Of a stretch of 64,000 bases of DNA, positions 1 to 8,894 are shown one piece after another. Origin of the DNA: Cupriavidus laharis (lineage in GTDB: Bacteria > Pseudomonadota > Gammaproteobacteria > Burkholderiales > Burkholderiaceae); NCBI RefSeq assembly GCF_914271435.1, contig NZ_CAJZAI010000002.1, positions 682,001 to 746,000 of the forward strand. Reading direction: 5' to 3'. A model generated the notes under the pieces. The model ran no database searches. It was given only the letters and a program-made list of their open reading frames with translations, and was not told the DNA's origin. The position numbers and the translations under genes are program-made. Numbering within the stretch: position 1 is the first letter of the stretch; every line of letters begins with the position of its first letter.

Positions 1-289
1 CGGCCTTGGCTTTCGCCACCGCGGAGTTACCGATGTTCGTCGCCGCACCTGGTCGGTTGTCGACGATCACCGGCTGCCCCCAGGCTTGCTGCATTCCTGC
101 GCCGAACGCTCGGGCAATCTGGTCGGATACGCCGCCGGGGGTATACGGGACGACAATGCGAATCGGCTTGGAAGGAAAGTCGTCGATGCGCTCCTGCGCC
201 CACAACCTGCCGCCAATGGTCGATGCGGAAAGAGACGCCGCGGCGGACAATTGCAGGAATTGGCGTCGATTCAGGGAATAGGAATTCAT
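1..289 (-). CDS. Bug-family (TctC-like) periplasmic solute-binding protein, 5' part only
   Basis: Reading the minus strand from an ATG at 289 gives 96 codons running off the window edge, so only the N-terminus is present. The start carries a twin-arginine-like signal (RRQFLQL, then an Ala/Ser-rich stretch to about residue 30). It is followed by the Bug signature: KPIRIVVPYTPGG near residue 43 and QPVIVDNRPGAATNIG near residue 75. These proteins deliver carboxylates or aromatic acids to TctAB transporters or act as orphan sensors. It lies downstream of, and co-directional with, the ALDH gene, about 210 bp away; that gap shows no clear signal. The family is clear, the ligand unknown. Confidence 0.88.
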   Translation of the reverse strand, partial: MNSYSLNRRQFLQLSAAASLSASTIGGRLWAQERIDDFPSKPIRIVVPYTPGGVSDQIARAFGAGMQQAWGQPVIVDNRPGAATNIGNSAVAKAKA

Positions 290-502
290 GTCTGTCTCCA
301 GGCGGAATGTAGTAAGTTCAATGTCGGTGCGACTCATGTGACGTAGTGTTGATCCTCGGACGTTCTCCAGGCGGCCGTTAAGCCGTCACAGCCCAGTCGC
401 GCGCCAAGGGTTGCCGGCGCACGAAGCATTCAACTGCCCGAGTGGTCGCTTGGCACCATGCAAGCGCCCCGCGCAGTGATCGCCTTTGGCTTTGGCCGGT
501 GT

Positions 503-1951
503 TCAAACACTTGCATGAACGACAAGCTTGGTGTTCAGGTAGGACTCCAGGGCCTCCGCGCCGCCCTCGGAGCCATAGCCTGAGTCCTTGATCCCGCCGA
601 AGGGCATCTCTGGCAGGCCGAGGCTGATGCTGTTGATCGCCAGCATCCCCGTTTCCACTTCCTGTGCCAGCCTGCGGGCAATGACCCCAGACCGCGTGAA
701 TCCGTAGGCAGCGAGTGCGTAGGGCAGCCTGTTCGCCTCGGCTATCGCGTCATCGATGGCATCGAAGGGCGCAATGGCCGCTACGGGGCCAAACGGCTCC
801 TCGTTCCATAGCCTCGCGTGCTGCGAAACGCTCGAAAGCACGGTCGGTTCGAACATGAAGCCCTGCTGGCCTGAGCGGCTCCCGCCCAACTCGACGCGTG
901 CTCCCTTCTGCACCGCATCGGCGACAAAACCCGTCATCGCTTCCGCCCGCCGGGCATTGGCCAGAGGACCCATCCGCGTGCTCTTGTCCAGCCCGCTGCC
1001 AACACGAACGGCTTTGGCGGCAGCGACGAACTTGTCGACGAACTTCGCGTAGACCGCTTCTTGCACCAGGAAGCGCGACGGTGAAATGCAGGCCTGCCCC
1101 GCGTTCCAGAATTTCTGGACGCACAGCAGCTTGACCGCCAGATCCAGATCGGCATCGTCACAGACGATCGCGGGAGCATGCCCTCCGAGTTCCATGCTGA
1201 CACGCTTCATGTGCTGGCCGGCCAGTGCCGCCAGATGCTTTCCGACTGCGGTCGACCCCGTGAACGAGACCTTCCGTATCAGCGGATGCGCGATCAGGAA
1301 GTTCGAGACTTCCGCGGGAACCCCGTAGACGAGATTTACAACCCCCGATGGAATACCCGCGTCCAGGAAAACCTGCACCAAGGCTGCAACGCTGGCCGGC
1401 GCTTCCTCGGGGCCTTTGACAATGATGGAACAGCCGGCCGCCAGCGCTGCCGCGATCTTGCGCACGGCTTGGTTGATCGGGAAGTTCCACGGGGTGAACG
1501 CAGCCACAATCCCCACAGGCTCGCGGGTGACAAGCTGGCTCGACTCTTTCCCCCGGCCCGGAACCACACGCCCATACATGCGGCGGCCCTCCTCCGCAAA
1601 CCATTCCACGACTTCCGCACTGCCGAGCACTTCGAGCCGGGCCTCGGACAGCCTCTTTCCCTGCTCGCGCGTGATCAAGTCTGCAATGCCGTCCGCCCGC
1701 TGGCGCAACAGATCCGCTGTCCGGCGCAGCAGCTTCGATCTCTCCGTCGGCGCCGCTTGCCGCCAGGCAGCGAATGCGTCGCTGGCCGATTGCACGGCCG
1801 CCTCGAGATCGTCACGGGATGCCAGTGTGAAATCCTTGATCACCGACCCGGTGAACGGATCGATGACGCTATGCCTCCGAGCGTCGGATCCGGGCCGCCA
1901 TTCGCCACCGATCCGCAGGAGGACATTCGGGTATTGAGTATTGCTTTCCAT
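503..1951 (-). CDS. NAD(P)-dependent aldehyde dehydrogenase (succinate-semialdehyde dehydrogenase-like)
   Basis: 482 residues, usual length for the ALDH superfamily. The NAD-binding loop FTGSTAVGK, the catalytic-base motif MELGG (about residue 255) and the nucleophile motif NAGQACIS (about residue 290) are all present, as is the C-terminal PFGGIKDSGYG segment. It should oxidise an aldehyde to the acid. The ATG at 1951 and a GTG three bases upstream straddle the TGA of the preceding alcohol dehydrogenase gene, implying translational coupling. Alcohol and aldehyde dehydrogenases together suggest a two-step oxidation of a primary alcohol. The substrate cannot be read from sequence. Confidence 0.9.
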   Translation of the reverse strand: MESNTQYPNVLLRIGGEWRPGSDARRHSVIDPFTGSVIKDFTLASRDDLEAAVQSASDAFAAWRQAAPTERSKLLRRTADLLRQRADGIADLITREQGKRLSEARLEVLGSAEVVEWFAEEGRRMYGRVVPGRGKESSQLVTREPVGIVAAFTPWNFPINQAVRKIAAALAAGCSIIVKGPEEAPASVAALVQVFLDAGIPSGVVNLVYGVPAEVSNFLIAHPLIRKVSFTGSTAVGKHLAALAGQHMKRVSMELGGHAPAIVCDDADLDLAVKLLCVQKFWNAGQACISPSRFLVQEAVYAKFVDKFVAAAKAVRVGSGLDKSTRMGPLANARRAEAMTGFVADAVQKGARVELGGSRSGQQGFMFEPTVLSSVSQHARLWNEEPFGPVAAIAPFDAIDDAIAEANRLPYALAAYGFTRSGVIARRLAQEVETGMLAINSISLGLPEMPFGGIKDSGYGSEGGAEALESYLNTKLVVHASV

Positions 1952-3054
1952 CACGACACATCCTTCGAGTCCGTCACCGAAGGAATGATGACGGCGCGGC
2001 CACGAATGCGGCCGGCACGCAGGTCCTCAAGAACTGCCTGCGTCGAGCCGAGCGTTCTCGGCACGATCTGCATGGGGTTGAGTTTCAAGTCGCGTGCCAG
2101 CGCCATCAGTTCTTCCAACTCCTTGAGGCTTCCTACATAAGACCCCATCAGGCTGACCGAGCGCAGCGGCAGCGTCGGCAGCGAAAATTCCATGCTGCCG
2201 CCGTACAGGCCGACGACCACGAGCCGTCCACCCTTGCGAAGCAGGTTCATCCCCAGCGCCACTGTCGCCGTTGCGCCGACGAAGTCCACTGCCGCGGCGA
2301 AGCCACCGCCGGTGTGCTTCATCAATCGACGCTTTACGTCCGGATCCCTCGGGTCCACCACCTCGCTGGCGCCAGCCGCCAAGGCACCCTCCCTCTTGTC
2401 CCCGTCGATCTCAGCCACCACCGGCCCGACGCCCGACAACGCACAGGCGATCGAGATCGCCGCCAGCCCGACCCCTCCGGCGCCGATGATGAGCAGCGGG
2501 TCGCTGGCCGATTTCGCCCCCGCCTTGCACAGAGCGCTGTAGGCGGTCAGCCCCGAGCAAGCCAAGGTGGCCGCAAAGCTCTCGGGCAGCGGGTCGAATG
2601 CCAACAAGTAGCGCGCGTCCGGCACCATGACGAAGTTGCTGAAACCTCCGTCGACCGTGGTTCCGTGGTGGCGCGGTTGCGGGCAAAGATGTTCCGCACC
2701 TGCGCTGCAAAGTCCGCAGTCGCCGCAGCCGATCCATGGGTACAGCAAGCGCCGATCTCCGATGGCCAGTCCCGTTACCTGCTCCCCAACGGCCACGACC
2801 TCCCCTGCGATCTCGTGCCCGAGCGTTCTCGGCAACGCAATCCCCCTGCCGAGATCCATGCGCTTGCCCCCGCCGAGATCGAAGAACCCGTCAGAAAGAT
2901 GCAGGTCGCTATGGCACACGCCGCAGGCCAGTACGCGCAGGAGAACCTGCTTTCCCGCCGGAGCACCGATCTGGTCGTGTTGCTCCCGCAAGGGCTCACC
3001 GAATCCCGTCAACTTGAAACTGCGGTGCGGCCACGTCTGCTTGCCTCGATTCAT
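1951..3054 (-). CDS. Zinc-dependent medium-chain alcohol dehydrogenase
   Basis: 367 residues from the ATG at 3054, which has GGAG eight bases upstream; a longer reading from 3093 would overlap the LysR gene and has no ribosome site. The catalytic zinc site is visible (CGVCHSDLH about residue 40, GHE about 72), as are the structural zinc lobe (CGDCGLC...C about 100-115) and the Rossmann motif GAGGVGLA (about 185). Known family: cytosolic MDR alcohol dehydrogenases. It overlaps the downstream ALDH start, so the product aldehyde is probably handed to that enzyme. Confidence 0.9.
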   Translation of the reverse strand: MNRGKQTWPHRSFKLTGFGEPLREQHDQIGAPAGKQVLLRVLACGVCHSDLHLSDGFFDLGGGKRMDLGRGIALPRTLGHEIAGEVVAVGEQVTGLAIGDRRLLYPWIGCGDCGLCSAGAEHLCPQPRHHGTTVDGGFSNFVMVPDARYLLAFDPLPESFAATLACSGLTAYSALCKAGAKSASDPLLIIGAGGVGLAAISIACALSGVGPVVAEIDGDKREGALAAGASEVVDPRDPDVKRRLMKHTGGGFAAAVDFVGATATVALGMNLLRKGGRLVVVGLYGGSMEFSLPTLPLRSVSLMGSYVGSLKELEELMALARDLKLNPMQIVPRTLGSTQAVLEDLRAGRIRGRAVIIPSVTDSKDVS

Positions 3055-3092
3055 CTGTTCATCTCCAGAGTTTGCTGTCGTGACTTTGCACA

Positions 3093-4037
3093 TCAAGCAG
3101 CCATGGCAGCGGAGGTCCCATCAAGCAGGTCGAGCATGGTGCGGAGATGCGCCCGCTTGAGCGCCGCCTGCTTGTAGAAGACGGCCATGGGAGGTACGTT
3201 GATTTTCAACTCGGCTGTTTGCAGGATCGCCAGACCGCCGCCGCTCTCCGGCGCGACCACCGCGGCGCGTGGCGCAACCGTCAGGACGTCGGAGGACCGA
3301 GCGATCGAAAGCATCGTCGCGAACGGAACGGCCTCGATGCACGGCCTGGGCGGAAGGAGCCCTGCCGAGTAGAACGCCTGCTCGAACGCTGCCCGGGTGA
3401 GCGATCCTGGCGGAGATAGCGCCCAGCGGCACGGCTCCAGGTCCCGCGCTGAAATCTCGCGCTTTCGCGCCAGGGGATGACTCCGGTTCGCAACAAATAC
3501 CCAGTCCCCCGGAGACACCATCCGATGCGAGATACCGCGCAACTGTCCCTCTCGCAATGCGGACGCAGCGAGCAAGGCAAGAGCCATATCGATCTGCCCC
3601 TGCCGCAGCATCTCCAGCAAGGAATCGGTTTGCCCTTCGACGATTCGAATCTGCGCCGACCGATGCACTTCATGGAACTTCGACATGAGAGGCACCAGAT
3701 GGATATGGACAGCGCTCGAATTGGCCCCGACTCGCGCAATTGGATTCACACTGCCCGAGGCAGCAATCTCCGAGCGCGCCACATCCACTTCCAACAGAAC
3801 CGCTTGCGCGTGCTCCAGAAGCAACAGGCAGGCGGGCGTCGCCGTAAGCCCCGAGGCTCCCCGCATGAAAAGTGGGGTGCCGAAGAGGCTCTCGAGCTCG
3901 CGCAGCAATTTGCTCGCACCCGGCTGGCTCATGTGAAGCCTGGGCGCCGCCTTGTGCAGCGAGCCGTCGGCGTGCAACGCCCGGAGCAGGGCCAAGTGTT
4001 TGAACCGCAGTCGATTCTCAAGAGGTAGGTTTGTCAT
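3093..4037 (-). CDS. LysR-family transcriptional regulator
   Basis: 314 residues. The N-terminal winged helix-turn-helix is typical (about residues 10-60; the recognition helix region reads MSQPGASKLLRELE), followed by a two-lobed effector-binding domain. Unlike most LysR genes it is not divergent: it sits inside the operon, 48 bp after the CaiB gene and just before the alcohol dehydrogenase, so it is probably co-transcribed with its targets. The inducer is unknown; an intermediate of the neighbouring CoA/alcohol pathway is the likely candidate. Confidence 0.9.
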   Translation of the reverse strand: MTNLPLENRLRFKHLALLRALHADGSLHKAAPRLHMSQPGASKLLRELESLFGTPLFMRGASGLTATPACLLLLEHAQAVLLEVDVARSEIAASGSVNPIARVGANSSAVHIHLVPLMSKFHEVHRSAQIRIVEGQTDSLLEMLRQGQIDMALALLAASALREGQLRGISHRMVSPGDWVFVANRSHPLARKREISARDLEPCRWALSPPGSLTRAAFEQAFYSAGLLPPRPCIEAVPFATMLSIARSSDVLTVAPRAAVVAPESGGGLAILQTAELKINVPPMAVFYKQAALKRAHLRTMLDLLDGTSAAMAA

Positions 4038-4085
4038 CGTCCGCCCGCTCCATGCCCCTCTGCGTGCGCCGTGTGTCGGTGCTTG

Positions 4086-5267
4086 CTAGTCCGCATGTGG
4101 CAACCCGATTTCCTGAAGCACCTCCTGCGTGTGCGCGCCAAGCGCGGGAAGCGCCCCGCCGCTGCTGCGGCGCCCGTCGATTCTCCACGGCGTGCGGGGC
4201 AAGGAGATATTTCCGCCTCCCGGCAGGCCAATCGTGCCGAAGAGGTCGAATTGGCCACTGCCCTGGAGTGCGCGCGCTTCGGCGAAATCACAGATCGCGC
4301 CGGCCACCACGCCTGCCTTGGCCAGCCGCTCGCAAGCCTCGGCCCGGCTGAGTCCGCTGAACCCATGGGACAGCGACTCGATCAGGGCTCGGCGATTGAC
4401 CACCCTCTGGGCATTGCTGTTGAAGCGCGGATCTGCCGCCAGGTCTGGCTGGCCGACCGCCGTGCACAGGCGGGCAAAGTGCTCGTCCATGTAGGCGGAT
4501 ACGACTATCAAGCCGTCGGCGGTACTCAACAGATCAGCGGCAGGAGCCATCGTCGGCTGCCCGTTTCCGGTGCGAACGGGAACATGGCCGGTCAACGCAT
4601 ACTCCGCCCATGCATAGGCCATGCTTTCGATCGCCGTATCCAGCAGCGAAACCTCCACCACACCGCCCTCGCCGCTGGTGGCACGCCGCAACAGTGCCGC
4701 TGCAACCGCCGCCACCAGTGCATGCGAAGCCATCACGTCGACCACCCCGAAGCCGACGCGCATCGGCGCTCCGTCGGCTTCGCCATTGAGGCTCATCATG
4801 CCGCTTTCCGCTTGCGCGGCGATGTCGAACCCGGCACGGTGCCGGGCGGCGCCTTCGCTTCCGAAGCCGCTGACCGACCCGTACACCAATCGGGGATTAA
4901 GCTGGCGCATCGCCTCCGGGCCGAGGCCGTGGCGCTCCATGGTGCCTGGCCTCATGTTCTGCAGCACGACATCGGCCGTACCGATCAGCGCTCGCGCTGC
5001 TTCGCGGTCCTCGGCACTCCCGAGATCAAGCACGACCGAGCGCTTGCCTCGGTTGTAGGCAGCGAACATGGGCCCACAGTCGCTGTCCGAGCCCGCCCGT
5101 CTCGCCGCATCGCCTTGGGGAGGCTCGATCTTGATGACCTCCGCGCCCAAATCGGCAAGCGCCTGTGCCGCCGCAGGGACCGCTATGAACTGCCCGAACT
5201 CGATCACGCGCAGCCCTTCAAGCGCCGGGCGCGCAGAGGCAGAAGAATCGATGTCTTCGCGCTTCAT
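4086..5267 (-). CDS. CaiB/BaiF family (class III) CoA-transferase
   Basis: 393 residues. The N-terminus LEGLRVIEFGQFIAVPAAAQ and GAEVIKIEPPQGD (residues ~17-55), then NRGKRSVVLDLGS, are hallmarks of class III CoA-transferases. The catalytic Asp lies in the segment GFDIAAQAESGMMS family-wide. It moves CoA between carboxylic acids, activating the operon substrate. Its ATG overlaps the stop of the enoyl-CoA hydratase gene by four bases (ATGA), indicating coupling. The donor and acceptor acids cannot be deduced. Confidence 0.92.
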   Translation of the reverse strand: MKREDIDSSASARPALEGLRVIEFGQFIAVPAAAQALADLGAEVIKIEPPQGDAARRAGSDSDCGPMFAAYNRGKRSVVLDLGSAEDREAARALIGTADVVLQNMRPGTMERHGLGPEAMRQLNPRLVYGSVSGFGSEGAARHRAGFDIAAQAESGMMSLNGEADGAPMRVGFGVVDVMASHALVAAVAAALLRRATSGEGGVVEVSLLDTAIESMAYAWAEYALTGHVPVRTGNGQPTMAPAADLLSTADGLIVVSAYMDEHFARLCTAVGQPDLAADPRFNSNAQRVVNRRALIESLSHGFSGLSRAEACERLAKAGVVAGAICDFAEARALQGSGQFDLFGTIGLPGGGNISLPRTPWRIDGRRSSGGALPALGAHTQEVLQEIGLPHAD

Positions 5268-6034
5268 GCTGCTGCCGTCCCGCCGTTACGGCCTGATCGG
5301 GAAAGGAACGCTGCGAACGCCGCCTGCGCTTCGGGCAGATTGATCAGGTCAGTGATGGTATTGCGTTCTTCGAGCAGGCGGCTGACAAGATGGGGGCGGG
5401 CTTCGCGGCGCAGAAAGGCACGAGTGGCCCGGACCCCTTCTACGGACTGGCCCGCGATGCGGCGGGCCGCAGCGAGCGCTGCTGCGTAGACGTCTCCGGC
5501 CGGATGGATGGCGTTGACGAAACCAAACTCCATCGCCCGTTGTGCATTGAACTTTTCCCCAAGGAACAGAATCTCGGAGGCGCGTTGCAAGCCCATGGTC
5601 GCCGGAAGCGTGATGCTCGATGCGAATTCAGAGCACATCCCGAGATTAATGAACGGTAACAGGAACGAGGCGTCATCGGCCACATACACCAGATCGCAGT
5701 GCAGGAGCATCGTGACCCCTACTCCGGCCGCCACGCCATTCACCGCCGCAATCAATGGCTTCTCTGTCTCGGCGATCGATCGCATGAATTGTTCGGCGGG
5801 GCCACCGTTTTCCCTGCCAGTCCGGTCGCGAAAGATCGTGATGTCATTGCCAGCGGTAAAGGCGTTGCCGGCGCCGGTAACGATCACCGCCCGCACCTTC
5901 TCATCGGCATTCGCCTGCGCCATCGAACTTTTGAAGTCGAGAAACATGGCCAGAGTCAGCGCATTCTTCTTCTCGGGACGGTTGAAGCGAATCGTGGCCA
6001 CGCCATCGCTCACTGAGTAATCAATGTGTCTCAT
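5264..6034 (-). CDS. Enoyl-CoA hydratase/isomerase (crotonase family)
   Basis: 256 residues with the crotonase fold signature: RFNRPEKKNALT near residue 17, the oxyanion-hole region GAGNAFTAGNDI near residue 55, and a second oxyanion segment NGVAAGVGVTMLLHCDLVY near residue 100. The start at 6034 is supported by AAGGAG six bases upstream. It hydrates or isomerises an unsaturated acyl-CoA in the cytoplasm. It lies between the Bug gene and the CaiB gene, consistent with a CoA-ester catabolic route. Confidence 0.9.
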   Translation of the reverse strand: MRHIDYSVSDGVATIRFNRPEKKNALTLAMFLDFKSSMAQANADEKVRAVIVTGAGNAFTAGNDITIFRDRTGRENGGPAEQFMRSIAETEKPLIAAVNGVAAGVGVTMLLHCDLVYVADDASFLLPFINLGMCSEFASSITLPATMGLQRASEILFLGEKFNAQRAMEFGFVNAIHPAGDVYAAALAAARRIAGQSVEGVRATRAFLRREARPHLVSRLLEERNTITDLINLPEAQAAFAAFLSRSGRNGGTAAA

Positions 6035-6071
6035 TTCGGCTCCTTCGTTAAATACGGAAGTCTTGAAAGAA

Positions 6072-7046
6072 TCATTGCGGTGTCAGGCCCAGTTGCATGA
6101 CCAGCGACATCCAACGGTCAGTCTCCTGCGCAATCCATGCACCGAACTCCGCTACGCTGCCCGTCTTGGGCTCAAGCCCCAGGCTCGTGATCTGCTCGCG
6201 GACGGCCGGCTCTTCGGCAATTTCGCGCAAGTACCTGTTCAGCAATTGCAGAGTCGAACCCGCGATGCCTGCAGGCGCTACAACACCCATCCAGCCATCT
6301 GCAGCAACGTCCTTGATTCCGAGTTCCTCTGCGGTTGGAACATTGGGCAGCAGCGCTGACCGAGTCGATCCAAGGACGACCAGGGGAACCAGCTTGCCTT
6401 GTCGCAGGAAGGGAAGTTGCGCGGAAACCGTATCGCAAGCTACGGGCACGTGCCCCCCTAATATGTCCGTCAGAAGCTGCGCGCTGCCCTGGTAGGGAAT
6501 GGTCGCGAACGGCAGGTCGTGCTTAACCCGCAGAAGATCGCAGGCGAGGGTCGGAGCGGCGCCGGCTCCCGGGTTGCCGACATTCACTGACCCGGGGCCT
6601 CCGCGAGCCCTCTTCGCGAAGTCATCGAACGTCCGCATGTCCGAACCGGCACCGACCGACAGCACTACAGGGATGCGTACCAGTTGCGCAACCGGCGCGA
6701 ACTCTTCCACCTTGTAACCCGGCTTCGAGAAGAGCCACCGATTGGAAGCGAACGCCAGCGTCACGAGTAGCAGCGTATGCCCGTCTGGCGCAGCCTTTGC
6801 CACTTGCGCGCTCGCAATGTTCGTGGCAGCGCCCGGCTTGTTCTGAACAATGACCGGCTGGCCCAGCTTCTCCGCCAACCTCTTGGAGACAAGCCGTGCA
6901 ATGTTGTCTGTGGCGCCTCCGGGCGGATAGGGCACCACCAACGTGACCGGCCTCGACGGGAAGCTTGACTGGCCAGTTGCAGATGCGGAAACAAGGCCTG
7001 CGAGCACCATGGCAATTGCACGAATCAACCGTCCAGTCGAGATCAT
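6072..7046 (-). CDS. Bug-family (TctC-like) periplasmic solute-binding protein
   Basis: 324 residues from ATG 7046 (AAAGG eight bases upstream); a longer reading to 7094 lacks a ribosome site. The signal peptide ends about residue 26, and the mature part opens with FPSRPVTLVVPYPPGG and later QPVIVQNKPGAATNIA, the Bug family marks. It is the first gene of the minus-strand operon (Bug, hydratase, CaiB, LysR, ADH, ALDH), and a second Bug gene lies at the window edge, so the operon is bracketed by two binding proteins. No TctA/TctB membrane genes are visible here. Confidence 0.9.
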   Translation of the reverse strand: MISTGRLIRAIAMVLAGLVSASATGQSSFPSRPVTLVVPYPPGGATDNIARLVSKRLAEKLGQPVIVQNKPGAATNIASAQVAKAAPDGHTLLLVTLAFASNRWLFSKPGYKVEEFAPVAQLVRIPVVLSVGAGSDMRTFDDFAKRARGGPGSVNVGNPGAGAAPTLACDLLRVKHDLPFATIPYQGSAQLLTDILGGHVPVACDTVSAQLPFLRQGKLVPLVVLGSTRSALLPNVPTAEELGIKDVAADGWMGVVAPAGIAGSTLQLLNRYLREIAEEPAVREQITSLGLEPKTGSVAEFGAWIAQETDRWMSLVMQLGLTPQ

Positions 7047-7103
7047 CGATATTGCCTTTCGAGAATTATTTTGAGCCAGTATAGGGATCATCACGACAAC
7101 TTA

Positions 7104-7116
7104 ATAACAACGTTAT
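7104..7116. promoter_or_regulatory. Candidate operator upstream of the Bug/CaiB operon
   Basis: ATAAC-AAC-GTTAT is a perfect 5-bp inverted repeat in an AT-rich patch about 60 bp upstream of the first operon gene. It has the size of a LysR-type site and the operon encodes a LysR regulator, but assignment is inference. The rest of 7047-7269 shows nothing I can name. Confidence 0.35.
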
Positions 7117-7269
7117 ATTCAGAAGCGATAACCTGCAGTGTTCACCTCTTTGTAAATTGCCAGCTCATTCCCGAATGGCGAATCGCTTTACTCCGTCAAG
7201 GAATTTTCCGCGCTGAACGGCCTTGCTCACGCGATGCTAATAGCGACAATGCCTCGACCAGTACGGCAT

Positions 7270-7380
7270 TTATCCCCCTTGCAAAACAAGTTGCTGGCCA
7301 CTGTCGCCAAGGAAGGCCGACAGGATCATCGCCATGACGGCGACGGCGACGAGCTTTTTCGGTGCCTTTGCAATATTCAT
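7270..7380 (-). CDS. 36-residue hydrophobic small protein
   Basis: A short frame starting at ATG 7380 has one of the best ribosome sites in the window (GGAGGGGGAG, about six bases before the ATG). It encodes a Lys-rich N-terminus (MNIAKAPKKL), one hydrophobic segment (VAVAVMAMILSAFL, residues ~11-24) and a short polar tail. It lies 92 bp after the MFS transporter gene on the same strand, so it may be the last cistron of that operon. I recognise no family. It could be a small membrane partner of the transporter or a non-functional peptide; the ribosome site is the main support. Confidence 0.5.
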   Translation of the reverse strand: MNIAKAPKKLVAVAVMAMILSAFLGDSGQQLVLQGG

Positions 7381-7472
7381 TTTCTTATCTCCCCCTCCTG
7401 TGGCTATTTTTTTTCTTGTTGCCATATCGGGGACAGCAACCGGTGGCCCGGCTGCCCAATCCCCCAACCTCG

Positions 7473-8774
7473 TCAATCCGTCACCGTGATCCGCGCCATC
7501 CGGAACGGGGCACCAGGCAAACGTGCGCGCAGCGCCGCGGCGGACTTCGCCGGATTCGCAAGCCATGCACCGATCGCGCCGCCCCCCATCAGCAGCACGC
7601 CGGACAGCCCGAAGGCCGCCTCGTACCCAGCCGCATGCCCAGCGCCGTGGATCATGTAGCCGGTAATGACAGGCGCGACGATACCGGCCAGCGAGGCGAG
7701 CGAGTTGTCCATTGCCAGCATGGCACCGCGTTGCGATGCCGGCACGACCTCTCCGATCATCGCGGGCACCAGCGAATACACGGCCGGCGTCAGGCCGAGC
7801 GCGAGGGCGATCAGCACCATGCGCCACGCCGGCGCCAGTTCGACTTTCCACAGCACGATCAGCAGGGTGCCGGCCAGCATCAGCGTCAGGCCCGACAGCC
7901 GCCCGCGAGCTGCGCGCGAACTCATGCCGAGCGCGAGCAGCCGCCGGGCCAGCCACGATGTGCCGATGGTGATCGGTACGGCCAGCGCGATCATGGCCGC
8001 GTAGAGCCGGCCAGCGTCCACTGCCGGATAGCCGAGCGCACTCTGCAGGTAGGGCGGCAGCCATGTCAGCGACAGCGCGAGCGACCAGTACGCGACGAAG
8101 TGCATCAGGAAGCCGCACACCAGCGTGGGATCGGTTATCAGCTTGCGATACGGCACGCGGTCCTGCGCGCGCCGGCCATCGTCCGTCCTGGCACGGTCGA
8201 GCGGACCTTCCTTGGAAAACAGGCGCCACAGGATCGCCCAGACGATGCCGGCTATCGCCGCCACCATGAAGTTCGCACGCCAGCCCCAGTAAGCGCTCAC
8301 GAGGGGAATGGTCATTCCCGCAAACAGCAGGCCGACCACGCCGCCTTGCGACAGCAGCGAGACCGGCAGGTCGCGCTTGTGGTCCGGGAACCATTTGTAG
8401 CAGGCATGCACGGCAACCGGGAACGCCGGCCCCTCCGCCATGCCGAGCAGCATGCGCGCGGCGATGAACATGACGAGGCTCGCGGAGAACATCATCGGAA
8501 TCTGCACCACTGACCACATCGCGCACATGCACAACAGCATGACGGTGGTCGGCACGCGGTTGGCAATGAAGCCCCCCACGATGCCCGATACCGCGAACAA
8601 CCAGAAGAAGCTGCTGGCCAGCACGCCGAACTGGGCCGGCGTGAGATGCATGGACTCCATGATCGGAACGGCTAGCAGGCCAACGGTGATCTTGTCGACC
8701 GCGTTGATCGCCATGAACACGAACAGCATTGACGCCATGCCCCACGCGCGGGCGGGCTCGTATGCGGGTTTCAT
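7473..8774 (-). CDS. MFS transporter (anion:cation symporter / sugar-acid type)
   Basis: 433 residues with about 12 hydrophobic segments. The loop 2-3 region has a family-like form and the short C-terminal tail is cytoplasmic. The N-terminal ARAWGMASMLFVFMAINAVD and the mid-protein layout resemble ACS-family carboxylate/sugar-acid transporters. The start at 8774 is preceded by GGAGACAAA. It follows the GMC oxidoreductase by 120 bp on the same strand, so it probably imports the substrate of that oxidase and the TPP enzyme. Confidence 0.85.
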   Translation of the reverse strand: MKPAYEPARAWGMASMLFVFMAINAVDKITVGLLAVPIMESMHLTPAQFGVLASSFFWLFAVSGIVGGFIANRVPTTVMLLCMCAMWSVVQIPMMFSASLVMFIAARMLLGMAEGPAFPVAVHACYKWFPDHKRDLPVSLLSQGGVVGLLFAGMTIPLVSAYWGWRANFMVAAIAGIVWAILWRLFSKEGPLDRARTDDGRRAQDRVPYRKLITDPTLVCGFLMHFVAYWSLALSLTWLPPYLQSALGYPAVDAGRLYAAMIALAVPITIGTSWLARRLLALGMSSRAARGRLSGLTLMLAGTLLIVLWKVELAPAWRMVLIALALGLTPAVYSLVPAMIGEVVPASQRGAMLAMDNSLASLAGIVAPVITGYMIHGAGHAAGYEAAFGLSGVLLMGGGAIGAWLANPAKSAAALRARLPGAPFRMARITVTD

Positions 8775-8859
8775 TTTGTCTCCAGTGCCGCCTGCCGTAT
8801 GCGGCGGCTTATTCTGAGGTGCCCGCTCCTCTTGCCTGCGGAAGGGGAGAGCCGGACCA

Positions 8860-8876
8860 CCGGCGCGAAGCGCCGG
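8860..8876 (-). terminator. Hairpin between GMC oxidoreductase and MFS genes
   Basis: CCGGCGC-GAA-GCGCCGG is a perfect 7-bp GC stem; on the minus transcript the loop is a UUC within a UUCG-like closing context. There is no U tract after it. It may lower expression of the transporter or stabilise the upstream message rather than terminate. Confidence 0.35.
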
Positions 8877-8894
8877 CCACCATTCACGCGGAAG

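Noticed and set aside
1178..2140. Long plus-strand open frame (320 codons) opposite the ALDH gene
   Set aside because: Arg/His/Pro-rich translation without motifs, exactly antisense to a clear aldehyde dehydrogenase; typical high-GC shadow frame.
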